Positions 34,143 through 43,298 of a stretch of DNA of 44,515 nucleotides are shown piece after piece. The notes beneath the pieces were generated by a model. The model saw nothing but the letters and a program-made list of their open reading frames with translations. It was not told the DNA's origin and searched no databases. Position 1 is the stretch's first letter. Each line of letters starts with the position of its first letter. Position numbers and translations under genes: made by a program. Source of the DNA: QNFN01 sp964195335 (GTDB lineage: Bacteria > Pseudomonadota > Gammaproteobacteria > QNFN01); the NCBI GenBank assembly GCA_964195335.1, contig CAXMPC010000045.1:1-44515 (forward strand), given 5' to 3'.

Positions 34143-34776
34143 AGCCCGTCATGGGGACAGCGCTGTGGTGACCCTGCTGGATGAGGTTGCCGGGGTTGAC
34201 GAGGTCGGCCGGGGGCCGCTCGCCGGACCTGTCGTGGCCGCCGCGGTGATCCTCGACCCGGCGACTCCGATCCCGGGATTGGCCGACTCCAAGGTGCTCA
34301 GCGCGCGCCGCAGAGAGCAACTCGCCGTGATCGTGCGCAAGACAGCTCTGGCCTGGTCGCTGGGACGGGCCGAGGTGGCCGAGATCGATGATCTGAACAT
34401 CCTCCAGGCTTCCTTGCTGGCGATGCGGCGCGCCGTCATGGCGCTGACCGTGCCGCCCAGCCTGGCGCTGATCGATGGCAACCGCTGTCCGGATCTGCCG
34501 TGCCGTGGACTTGCCCTGATCGGCGGAGACAGGAGGGTCGCGGCCATCAGTGCCGCATCGATCCTGGCCAAGGTGACCCGTGATGCAGAGATGGTGAACC
34601 TTGACCGGCACTATCCCGGCTACGGACTGGCCGGGCACAAGGGCTACCCTACCGCGGCGCATCGCGCGGCGCTGGTCCGACTCGGCCCGTCGCCGATCCA
34701 TCGACGCAGTTTCGCTCCGGTCCGCGCCGCCCTCGCGGCGATCGCCGACGGGAGCGCTCGACACAGCGGCAGGTGA
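34135..34776 (+). CDS. rnhB: Ribonuclease HII
   Basis: A 213-residue endonuclease that cuts RNA in RNA:DNA hybrids and removes single ribonucleotides from DNA. The first catalytic residues Asp22-Glu23 lie in GVDEVGRGPLAGPVVAAAV. LALIDGNRCPDLP, the lysine-containing ASILAKVTRDAEM and the C-terminal YGLAGHKGYPTAAHRAAL also match. GTG at 34135 is taken as the start; GTG at 34165 or 34168, preceded by GGGGA, would give a shorter N-terminus closer to E. coli. It lies beside dnaE, as in many proteobacteria. Confidence 0.94.
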   Translation: MTEARHGDSAVVTLLDEVAGVDEVGRGPLAGPVVAAAVILDPATPIPGLADSKVLSARRREQLAVIVRKTALAWSLGRAEVAEIDDLNILQASLLAMRRAVMALTVPPSLALIDGNRCPDLPCRGLALIGGDRRVAAISAASILAKVTRDAEMVNLDRHYPGYGLAGHKGYPTAAHRAALVRLGPSPIHRRSFAPVRAALAAIADGSARHSGR

Positions 34777-34793
34777 CGCCGACAATCGACGCC

Positions 34794-37700
34794 ATGCCCG
34801 TGCCGTTTGTCCACCTGCGCCTGCACACCGAGTACTCGCTGTGTGACGGCATCGTGCGCATCAAGCCTCTGGTCGAAGCGGTCGCCTCGGCCGGTATGCC
34901 GGCGGTAGCGGTTACCGACCAGTCGAACCTGTTCACACTGGTGAAATTCTACAAGGCGGCCCTGGCGCGCGGGGTCAAGCCGATCGCCGGTGTCGACCTG
35001 TTGATCGCAGAAGAGGAGGGGCAGCCGCCGTCACGCCTGGTGCTGCTGTGCCAGGACACGATCGGCTACCGCAACCTGACACGCTTGGTATCACGTTCCT
35101 ATACGGAGGGGCGTCATGGTGGCCGCATCCTGTTGCAACACGCCTGGCTCGACGGTCAGAGCGATGGCCTCATCGCCCTCTCCGGTGCGGCCCAGGGTGA
35201 CGTCGGTCGCGCCCTGCTGGCCGGTGATGCAGAGCGGACCAACGAGCGGGTGGCGCGCTGGCGCAGGCTGTTCCCCGATCGCTACTACCTTGAAGTGCAG
35301 CGCTGCGGCCGGGCGGATGACGAGCCGCACCTGCGCGCAGCGGTAGATCTGGCGATCCGGGCGGGACTGCCGATGGTGGCGACCAACGACGTCCGATTCC
35401 TCTCCAGTGACGAATTCGAAGCCCACGAGGCCAGGGTCTGCATCCACGAGGGGCGCACGCTGGACGATCCGCGGCGCCCACGCGACTACACCGAGGCGCA
35501 GCACCTGCGAAGCCCCGAGGCGATGGCCGAACTGTTCGCCGACCTGCCCGAAGCGCTGGCGAACAGCGTCGAGATCGCTCGTCGCTGCAACCTCGAGTTG
35601 CACCTCGGCCAGCCGTCGCTACCGGCATTCCCGGTTCCCGACGGCGCATCGGAAGAGGTGCATCTGCGGCGCGAAGCCGAGCAGGGGCTGGAGGCGCGCC
35701 TGGAGCGGCTGTTCCCGGCCGACGACCCGCGTGGCACGGCCTACCGCGAACGTCTCGAACGCGAACTCGGGGTCATCGTCGAGATGGGGTTCCCCGGCTA
35801 CTTCCTGATCGTCGCCGACTTCATCCGCTGGGCGCGCGAGCACGCCATCCCGGTCGGGCCTGGTCGAGGCTCAGGCGCCGGCTCAATCGTAGCCTACGCT
35901 CTTTGTATTACTGATTTAGATCCAATACCTTATGAGCTGTTATTCGAGCGATTTCTAAATCCTGAGCGGGTGTCGATGCCCGATTTCGACGTCGACTTCT
36001 GCATGGATCGCCGCGACGAGGTGATCCGCTACGTTGCCGACCGCTACGGTCGAGACCGGGTCTCCCAGATCATCACCTTCGGCACCATGGCGGCGAAGGC
36101 GGTGATCCGTGACGCCGGGCGCGTGCTCGGCCACCCGTACGGCTTTGTTGACCGGGTCGCCAAGCTGGTGCCGTTCGAGATCGGCATGACCCTCGACAAG
36201 GCGCTCGAGCAGGGCGAGGAGCTGAAGCGCGAGTACGAGAACAACGAGGAGATCCGTGCCCTGGTCGACCTCGGTCGTTCGCTCGAGGGGATCGCCCGCA
36301 ATGCCGGCACCCACGCCGGGGGCGTGGTGATCGCCCCGTCGGTCCTGACCGACTACGCCCCGCTCTACAGCGAAGAGGGCAGCGAGGCCATCGTCACCCA
36401 GTTCGACATGAAGGACATCGAGGCGGTCGGCCTGGTCAAGTTCGACTTTCTTGGCCTGCGCACGCTGACCATCATCAAGTGGACCGTCGACGCGGTGAAT
36501 GCCTGTGCGGAGGGCGATGGGGAACAGCTGGACATCACCGCCATTCCGCTCGAGGATCGCACCACGTTCGAACTGCTCAAGAGCTGCCAGACCACCGCCG
36601 TGTTCCAGCTCGAGTCCCGGGGCATGAAGGACCTGATCCGGCGCCTGCAGCCCGACACCTTCGAGGACATCATCGCCCTGGTTGCCCTGTTCCGGCCCGG
36701 GCCGCTGCAATCGGGCATGGTCGACGACTTCATCGACCGCAAGCACGGCCGCGCTCAGGTTGCCTACCCGCATCCCGACGTCGAACCGATCCTGAAGCAG
36801 ACCTACGGCGTGATCCTCTACCAGGAACAGGTGATGCAGATCGCCCAGGTGCTGGCCGGTTACACCCTCGGCGGCGCCGACCTGCTGCGTCGGGCGATGG
36901 GCAAGAAGATGCCCGAGGAGATGGCCAAGCAGCGCGTCACCTTCACCGAGGGCGCGCGCTCACGCGGGGTTGACGAGGGCGTAGCGACGCGCATCTTCGA
37001 CCTGATGGAGAAGTTCGCCGGCTACGGCTTCAACAAGTCGCACTCGGCCGCCTACGCGCTGGTCTCCTACCAGACCGCGTGGCTCAAGGCGCACCACACC
37101 GCCTGGTTCATGGCCGCGGTGCTGTCGTCGGACATGGACAACACCGACAAGGTGGTCACCTTCATCGACGAGTGCGACGCCCTCGGCCTGACCGTCTCAC
37201 CGCCTGACGTCAACGCCTCGGAATACGCCTTCAGCGCGCGTGATGCCGGACGCATCCGCTATGGACTCGGCGCCATCAAGGGCGTGGGTGCTGCGGCGAT
37301 CGAAGGCCTTCTGGCCGAGCGCCGCACCAACGGGCCGTTCGTCGACCTGTTCGACCTGTGCCGACGGGTCGACCTGCGCAAGGCCAACCGGCGGGTGCTG
37401 GAGTCGCTGACCCGTGCCGGTGCTCTCGACGGTCTCGGCGCCAATCGGCCGACCCTGCTGGCCAACCTGCCGACTGCGCTGAAGGCGGCCGAACAGCAGG
37501 GGCAGATGCAGGCGGTGGGCCAGAATGACCTGTTCGGGCTTGGCGACGCCGGTGCGCCGCCCCCGGCTGCGCTGGTACAGCACGAGGCGTGGGACGATGG
37601 TGAACGCCTGACCAATGAGAAGGAGACTCTCGGCCTCTACCTGACCGGTCACCCGATCGATCCATATCTTGGCGAACTGGCCAGTTTCACCAGCGGCCGT

Positions 37701-38288
37701 CTCGGCGCCCTCGAGGCGCCGGCCAGCGGCGGCGGTCGCCCGGGCAACGGTCGCTCCCGCGAGCAGCCGGTCACCGTCGCCGGCCTGGTGGTCGGCCTGC
37801 GCACACTGAAGACCCAGCGCGGCGGACGCATCAGCATCCTGACCCTGGACGACCGCAGCGGCAGGATCGAGGTCAAGGCGTTCGACGACGTTGGCCAGCG
37901 TCATCGCGAACTGATCGCCAAGGACCGGCTGCTGGTGGTTTCCGGCGGCCTGAGCCTGGATGATTTCAGCGGCTCGGCCCAACTGCAGGTGCGTGCCGAG
38001 GAGATCCTCAGCCTCGAACAGGCCCGTGAACGCCACGCCCGTGCCCTGCTGGTGCGGCTGGAGTCGGACGACTGGAGCCGTGGCGGCGATCCGGTCAACG
38101 GCCTGCGCGAGCAGCTGGAACCGTTCTGCGACGGCGGTTGCCCGGTGCTGGTCGAATACGCCAGGGACGGTGGTGCCGCGCGCCTGGCGCTGGGAGAGAG
38201 CTGGCGTGTACGTCCCGCCGACGAGTTGCTCAAGCGGTTGCGACGCACCTTCGGCCTGGAGCGCGTCAACCTGCTCTATCGCAGCTGA
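34794..38288 (+). CDS. dnaE: DNA polymerase III subunit alpha
   Basis: A 1164-residue replicative polymerase. The N-terminal PHP domain starts with FVHLRLHTEYSLCDG. The palm has catalytic Asp397 and Asp399 in SMPDFDVDFCMD, equal to E. coli Asp401 and Asp403. FGTMAAKAVIRDAGRVLGHP, LESRGMKDLIRRLQPDTFED and FAGYGFNKSHSAAYALVSYQ follow. The tandem HhH and OB-fold region begins near 960, preceded by a Gly/Arg-rich linker. The ATG at 34794 is chosen by homology. A GTG at 34773, overlapping the rnhB stop as GTGA, would add seven residues; neither has a clear ribosome binding site. Codon use changes sharply at 35865-35963. Confidence 0.97.
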   Translation: MPVPFVHLRLHTEYSLCDGIVRIKPLVEAVASAGMPAVAVTDQSNLFTLVKFYKAALARGVKPIAGVDLLIAEEEGQPPSRLVLLCQDTIGYRNLTRLVSRSYTEGRHGGRILLQHAWLDGQSDGLIALSGAAQGDVGRALLAGDAERTNERVARWRRLFPDRYYLEVQRCGRADDEPHLRAAVDLAIRAGLPMVATNDVRFLSSDEFEAHEARVCIHEGRTLDDPRRPRDYTEAQHLRSPEAMAELFADLPEALANSVEIARRCNLELHLGQPSLPAFPVPDGASEEVHLRREAEQGLEARLERLFPADDPRGTAYRERLERELGVIVEMGFPGYFLIVADFIRWAREHAIPVGPGRGSGAGSIVAYALCITDLDPIPYELLFERFLNPERVSMPDFDVDFCMDRRDEVIRYVADRYGRDRVSQIITFGTMAAKAVIRDAGRVLGHPYGFVDRVAKLVPFEIGMTLDKALEQGEELKREYENNEEIRALVDLGRSLEGIARNAGTHAGGVVIAPSVLTDYAPLYSEEGSEAIVTQFDMKDIEAVGLVKFDFLGLRTLTIIKWTVDAVNACAEGDGEQLDITAIPLEDRTTFELLKSCQTTAVFQLESRGMKDLIRRLQPDTFEDIIALVALFRPGPLQSGMVDDFIDRKHGRAQVAYPHPDVEPILKQTYGVILYQEQVMQIAQVLAGYTLGGADLLRRAMGKKMPEEMAKQRVTFTEGARSRGVDEGVATRIFDLMEKFAGYGFNKSHSAAYALVSYQTAWLKAHHTAWFMAAVLSSDMDNTDKVVTFIDECDALGLTVSPPDVNASEYAFSARDAGRIRYGLGAIKGVGAAAIEGLLAERRTNGPFVDLFDLCRRVDLRKANRRVLESLTRAGALDGLGANRPTLLANLPTALKAAEQQGQMQAVGQNDLFGLGDAGAPPPAALVQHEAWDDGERLTNEKETLGLYLTGHPIDPYLGELASFTSGRLGALEAPASGGGRPGNGRSREQPVTVAGLVVGLRTLKTQRGGRISILTLDDRSGRIEVKAFDDVGQRHRELIAKDRLLVVSGGLSLDDFSGSAQLQVRAEEILSLEQARERHARALLVRLESDDWSRGGDPVNGLREQLEPFCDGGCPVLVEYARDGGAARLALGESWRVRPADELLKRLRRTFGLERVNLLYRS
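35865..35963 (+). other. AT-rich, rare-codon patch inside dnaE
   Basis: Within an otherwise GC-rich gene, codons for residues 358-390 shift to A/T endings. In the core (35883-35963), 30 of 81 bases are G or C and only 7 of 27 third positions are. The 27 codons just upstream (35784-35864) have 25 of 27, and the 27 downstream (35964-36044) have 24 of 27. Codons such as TTA, ATA, CTA, CGA, TTT and AAT are clustered here. The encoded protein is the normal conserved sequence leading to the catalytic aspartates, with no insertion or frameshift. Confidence 0.9.
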
Positions 38289-38302
38289 AGGCGAATTCCC
38301 GA

Positions 38303-38331
38303 TTTCCACACCGGCCGGGGTTGGCTAGAAT
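38303..38331 (+). promoter_or_regulatory. Putative sigma-70 promoter of accA
   Basis: TTTCCA (38303-38308) and TAGAAT (38326-38331) are separated by 17 bases, with four and five of six consensus matches. It lies in the 73-base dnaE-accA gap, and transcripts would begin about 24 bases before the accA ATG. Confidence 0.5.
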
Positions 38332-38361
38332 AACGCCCCTGTCGCCTTCCCCGGACTCCAG

Positions 38362-39318
38362 ATGAACCTGAATTTCCTCGATTTCGAACAACCGATCGCC
38401 GAGCTCGAGGCGAAAATCGAGGAGTTACGTCTCGTCGGTGACGATAACGATCTCAATATCGGCGAAGAGATCGCGCGCCTCGAGGCCAAGAGCCGCAGCC
38501 TGACCGAGTCGATCTTCGCTTCGCTGACACCGTGGCAGGTGGCCCAGCTCGCCCGTCACCCGCAGCGTCCCTACACCCTCGACTACCTGAAAATGATCTT
38601 CACCGAGTTCGAGGAGTTGCACGGCGACCGTCATTTCGCCGACGACCGGGCGATCATCGGCGGGGTGGCCCGCTTCGAGGGGCGGCCGGTGGTGGTCATC
38701 GGTCACCAGAAAGGGCGCGACACCCCCGACAAGGTCTACCGAAACTTCGGCATGGCGCGACCCGAAGGTTACCGCAAGGCGCTGCGGCTGATGGAACTGG
38801 CCGACCGCTTCCGGCTGCCGATCCTGACCTTTATCGATACTCCCGGCGCCTACCCGGGCATCGGCGCCGAGGAGCGTGGCCAGAGCGAGGCGATCGCCCG
38901 CAACCTGCGCAGCATGGCCGGCCTGCGCGTGCCGATCGTCTGCACCGTCATTGGCGAGGGCGGCTCGGGTGGGGCGCTGGCCATTGGCGTCGGTGATGCG
39001 GTAATGATGCTCGGCTACGCCACCTACTCGGTGATCTCACCCGAAGGGTGCGCCTCGATCCTGTGGAAGAGCGCCGAGAAGGCCCCCGACGCCGCCGAGG
39101 CGATGGGCATCACTTCCCAACGCCTGTTCGAGCTCGGCCTGATCGATGCCATCGTCGACGAGCCTCTCGGCGGTGCCCACCGTGATCCGGCAGCGATGGC
39201 CGATCGCCTGCAGCAAGAGCTGGCGAAACAGCTCGCTGCCATCGTTGCTCTTCCCGCCGACCAGTTGCTGGAGCGCCGCTACCGTCGATTGATGGCCTAC
39301 GGCGCCCCGGCGCAATAG
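38362..39318 (+). CDS. accA: Acetyl-CoA carboxylase carboxyltransferase subunit alpha
   Basis: A 318-residue subunit that with AccD transfers the carboxyl group from biotin to acetyl-CoA, giving malonyl-CoA for fatty acid synthesis. Typical stretches are LNFLDFEQPIAELEAKIEEL at the N-terminus, ARHPQRPYTLDYLKMIFTEF, the CoA-site segments GHQKGRDTPDKVYRNFGMAR and FIDTPGAYPGIGAEERGQSE, and GEGGSGGALAIGVGD of the crotonase fold. Length matches E. coli (319). It follows dnaE, as in many gammaproteobacteria, but has its own likely promoter. Confidence 0.98.
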   Translation: MNLNFLDFEQPIAELEAKIEELRLVGDDNDLNIGEEIARLEAKSRSLTESIFASLTPWQVAQLARHPQRPYTLDYLKMIFTEFEELHGDRHFADDRAIIGGVARFEGRPVVVIGHQKGRDTPDKVYRNFGMARPEGYRKALRLMELADRFRLPILTFIDTPGAYPGIGAEERGQSEAIARNLRSMAGLRVPIVCTVIGEGGSGGALAIGVGDAVMMLGYATYSVISPEGCASILWKSAEKAPDAAEAMGITSQRLFELGLIDAIVDEPLGGAHRDPAAMADRLQQELAKQLAAIVALPADQLLERRYRRLMAYGAPAQ

Positions 39319-39342
39319 GTTATTCGCCAGCGCGAACGCCCG

Positions 39343-40701
39343 ATGGACACCCCGGTCCGCGCTCTGCACGACGCCCTCGAGGGCCTCCCCGAGCCACCTG
39401 CGGTGGCGATCGCCTTCAGTGGTGGCCGTGACTCCACGGCGTTGCTGCACGCGGCGGTCGTGGTCCGCGATGCTGGCCTGGTGGCCGGGCTGCGCGCGCT
39501 CCACGTCGACCACGGCCTGCACCCCGATGCGCCACGCTGGCGCGACCGCTGTGCCGCGTTCTGTAATGACCTCGCGGTGCCGTTCACGGCCATGGCGGTA
39601 GCGGCGGGAGCGGCCCGGGGCGAGAGCCCGGAGGCGGCGGCGCGTGACGCCCGCTACGCCGCGCTGGCCTCAGAGCTTCGCTCGGGAGAGTGGCTGCTGA
39701 CCGCTCACCACCGTGACGACCAGGCCGAGACCCTGCTGCTGCAACTGCTGCGCGGCTCCGGTGTGGCCGGACTGGCGGCGATGCCGGCACGGGCGCCGTT
39801 CGCGTCGGGCTGGCTGGTTCGGCCGCTGCTCGGGCTCGAGCGCGCATCGCTCGCCAGCTACGCCAGGGACCACGAACTGGACTGGTGCGAGGATCCGAGC
39901 AACACCAACGTCAATCGTGACCGGAACTTCCTGCGTCGCGAGATTTTGCCGCGACTGGCCTCGCGCTGGCCGGCGGTGACGGATTGCCTGGCGCGCAGCG
40001 CGTCCCACTGCGCCGAGGCGGATGGCCTGCTCGATGAACTTGCCAGCAGGGAACTCTCGGCCCTCGCACTTCCAGGACAGCCGGAGGTGCTGCCGGTCGA
40101 TGGCCTGCTCGAACTCCCGGCAGACCGTCGCCGATTGTTGCTGCGCCACTGGCTGGTGACGCTCGGCCTGCCGCGACCGGGTCACCGGGTGCTGGCGCGG
40201 ATCGAGCGCGAGGCTCTGGTGGCCGCGTCCGACCGCAACCCCGTGGTCGCCTGGTCCGGCGGCGAGGTGCGGCGCCACCGCAATTCCCTGCACGCACGGA
40301 TTCCGACCACATCTCCGGACCCGACCCCACTGCCGTGGGATCCAGCTGACGAACTCAACCTGCCATGGGGTGCCCTGCGTGCCGAGGCGGTCACTGGCGC
40401 CGGGCTGGCGCAGGTGCGACTGCAGGGACAGCGACTGACGGTGCGGACCCGTGTCGGCGGTGAGCGGTTGCGCCTGCCTGGCCGACCTACCCGGACCCTG
40501 AAGAAACTGCTGCAGGAGGCCGGCGTGCCGACCTGGCGTCGTGCCGGTCTGCCGTTGGTCTACGTCGGCGAGGAACTCGCAGCCGTGGCCGACCTGTGGG
40601 TCGCAGAGGGATTCGAGGCCACCGACGGAGTCCCGGGATGGCGCCTGCACTGGCGTGAATCGGACCCGCCAGGGATGCCGGAAAAGTGCGTTTTAGATTG
40701 A
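39343..40701 (+). CDS. tilS: tRNA(Ile)-lysidine synthase
   Basis: A 452-residue enzyme that attaches lysine to C34 of tRNA-Ile (CAU anticodon), changing its decoding from AUG to AUA. The PP-loop motif SGGRDS is at residues 26-31, in AIAFSGGRDSTALLHAAVV. LHVDHGLHPDA, TAHHRDDQAETLLLQLLRGS and DPSNTNVNRDRNFLRREILP confirm the N-terminal ATPase domain. The C-terminal domain (about 360-440) has GERLRLPGRPTRTLKKLLQE. Length is close to E. coli TilS (432). It starts 24 bases after accA. Confidence 0.96.
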   Translation: MDTPVRALHDALEGLPEPPAVAIAFSGGRDSTALLHAAVVVRDAGLVAGLRALHVDHGLHPDAPRWRDRCAAFCNDLAVPFTAMAVAAGAARGESPEAAARDARYAALASELRSGEWLLTAHHRDDQAETLLLQLLRGSGVAGLAAMPARAPFASGWLVRPLLGLERASLASYARDHELDWCEDPSNTNVNRDRNFLRREILPRLASRWPAVTDCLARSASHCAEADGLLDELASRELSALALPGQPEVLPVDGLLELPADRRRLLLRHWLVTLGLPRPGHRVLARIEREALVAASDRNPVVAWSGGEVRRHRNSLHARIPTTSPDPTPLPWDPADELNLPWGALRAEAVTGAGLAQVRLQGQRLTVRTRVGGERLRLPGRPTRTLKKLLQEAGVPTWRRAGLPLVYVGEELAAVADLWVAEGFEATDGVPGWRLHWRESDPPGMPEKCVLD

Positions 40702-40726
40702 GCCATGAGGGGTGATCTGGTACCTT
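40698..40726 (+). promoter_or_regulatory. Weak candidate promoter upstream of pyrG
   Basis: TTGAGC (40698-40703) and TACCTT (40721-40726) are separated by 17 bases, and the -10 is preceded by TGG, resembling an extended -10. Only four and three consensus positions match, so this is tentative. It overlaps the end of tilS. Confidence 0.3.
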
Positions 40727-40740
40727 TGCCTGCGTCTTGA

Positions 40741-40754
40741 GCCGGCGCGCCGGC
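40741..40754. repeat. Perfect 14-base palindrome in the pyrG leader
   Basis: GCCGGCGCGCCGGC reads the same on both strands. It lies 22 bases before the pyrG ATG, downstream of the weak promoter. It could be an operator, a cruciform or RNA hairpin element, or chance in GC-rich DNA. No U-run follows. Confidence 0.6.
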
Positions 40755-40776
40755 CGTCGTCAACCCGGTTCATCTG

Positions 40777-42422
40777 ATGACCAAATTTATCTTCGTTACG
40801 GGCGGTGTCGTGTCGTCACTCGGCAAGGGCATCGCCTCCGCTTCGCTTGGGGCCTTGCTCGAGGCGCGTGGCCTCAAGGTCACGATGCTCAAGCTCGATC
40901 CCTACATCAACGTCGACCCTGGAACGATGAGCCCGTTCCAGCACGGCGAGGTGTTCGTCACCGAGGACGGGGCCGAGACCGACCTCGATCTCGGCCACTA
41001 CGAACGCTTTGTCAGCACCCGTACCGGCAAGCGCAACAACTTCACTACCGGCCAGGTCTACGAGAACGTCATCCGCAAGGAGCGGCACGGCGATTATCTC
41101 GGCCGCACCGTGCAGGTGATCCCGCACATCACCGACGAGATCCAGCACCTGATCCACCAGGGGGCCGAGGGCGCCGACGTGGCCATGGTCGAGATCGGCG
41201 GCACGGTTGGTGATATCGAGTCGCTGCCGTTTCTCGAGGCGATTCGCCAGATGGGCGTCGAGCTCGGTCACGAACACGCGCTGTTCATCCACCTGACGCT
41301 GATTCCGTACATCCCGACCGCCGGCGAGATCAAGACCAAGCCGACCCAGCACTCGGTCAAGGAACTGCGCTCGATCGGCATCCAGCCGGACATCCTGCTG
41401 TGCCGTGCCAGTCAGCCACTGCCCGACCCGGAGCGGCGCAAGATCGCGCTGTTCACCAACGTCGAGTATCGGGCAGTGATCTCGGCGATCGACGTCGATT
41501 CCATCTACCGCATCCCGTTGCTGCTGCAGGCCGAAGGGTTGGACCAGATCGCGGTCGAGAAGCTCAAGCTCGACACGCCGGATGCTGACATGAGTGACTG
41601 GCAGCGGGTGGTCGCCGCCATCGATGGTCCACGGCACGAGGTGACCGTGGCCATGGTCGGCAAGTACACCGACCTGACCGAATCCTACAAATCGCTCTCC
41701 GAGGCGCTGACCCACGCCGGCATCCATACCGAGACCCGGGTGAATATCACCTACATCGACTCCGAGGACATCGAGAACGACGGTGTCGGTTGCCTCGACG
41801 GGGTCGATGCCATCCTGGTGCCTGGCGGCTTCGGTGAGCGCGGGGTCGAGGGCAAGATCGCCGCGGTACGCCACGCGCGCGAGAACGGCATTCCCTATCT
41901 CGGTATCTGCCTGGGCATGCAGGTGGCGGTGATCGAGTTCGCGCGCCACGTCGCCGAAATGGAGGCGGCGCACAGCACCGAGTTCGACCGCGAGACGCCT
42001 TATCCTGTCATTGCCCTGATCACCGAGTGGAAAGGGGCCGATGGCACCCTGGAACAGCGCGGCGAGGAGTCCGACAAGGGCGGCACCATGCGCCTCGGTG
42101 GCCAGTCGTGCCGCCTGCGCAGCGACTCGCTGGCACGGCGCCTCTACGATCGCGACGTCATCATCGAGCGCCATCGTCACCGCTACGAGTTCAACAACCA
42201 GTACCTGCTGCCACTCGAGGACAAGGGGCTGCTGTTCTCCGGCATGTCGCTCGACGGCCGCCTGGTGGAGATGATCGAGTTGCCCGACCACCCCTGGTTC
42301 CTTGCCTGCCAGTTCCACCCGGAGTTCACCTCGACACCGCGTGGTGGCCACCCGCTGTTCAGTGGTTTCATCCGCGCCGCCATCGAGGTCCACGGCGCCG
42401 CCACGGCGCGAGCTGCCGAAGG

Positions 42423-42426
<4 letters not shown>
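40777..42426 (+). CDS. pyrG: CTP synthase (glutamine hydrolysing)
   Basis: A 549-residue enzyme that converts UTP to CTP using ATP and glutamine. The N-terminal amidoligase domain (about 1-270) opens with FIFVTGGVVSSLGKGIASAS and includes LDPYINVDPGTMSPFQHGEV and VEIGGTVGDIESLPF. The C-terminal class I glutaminase domain carries the nucleophile Cys378 in YLGICLGMQVAVIEF and the His-Glu pair in ACQFHPEFTSTPRGGHPLF. Length matches E. coli (545). It overlaps kdsA by four bases; CTP is needed by CdsA and for CMP-Kdo formation. Confidence 0.98.
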
Positions 42427-43256
<830 letters not shown>

Positions 43257-43298
43257 ACAACCCCTTCCCGACTTACTGCTGTTGACGGAATCCCTGCC

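Noticed and set aside
35880..35963. Promoter, intein or intron within the AT-rich dnaE patch
   Set aside because: The reading frame is continuous with no extra residues, so no intein or intron is present now. Hexamers resembling promoters exist (TTGTAT, 17 bases, TACCTT) but are poor and expected in any AT-rich patch.
43282..43287. TTGACG as a -35 for an eno promoter
   Set aside because: The matching -10 would fall inside the eno coding region past its start codon, and no TATAAT-like hexamer is found there.
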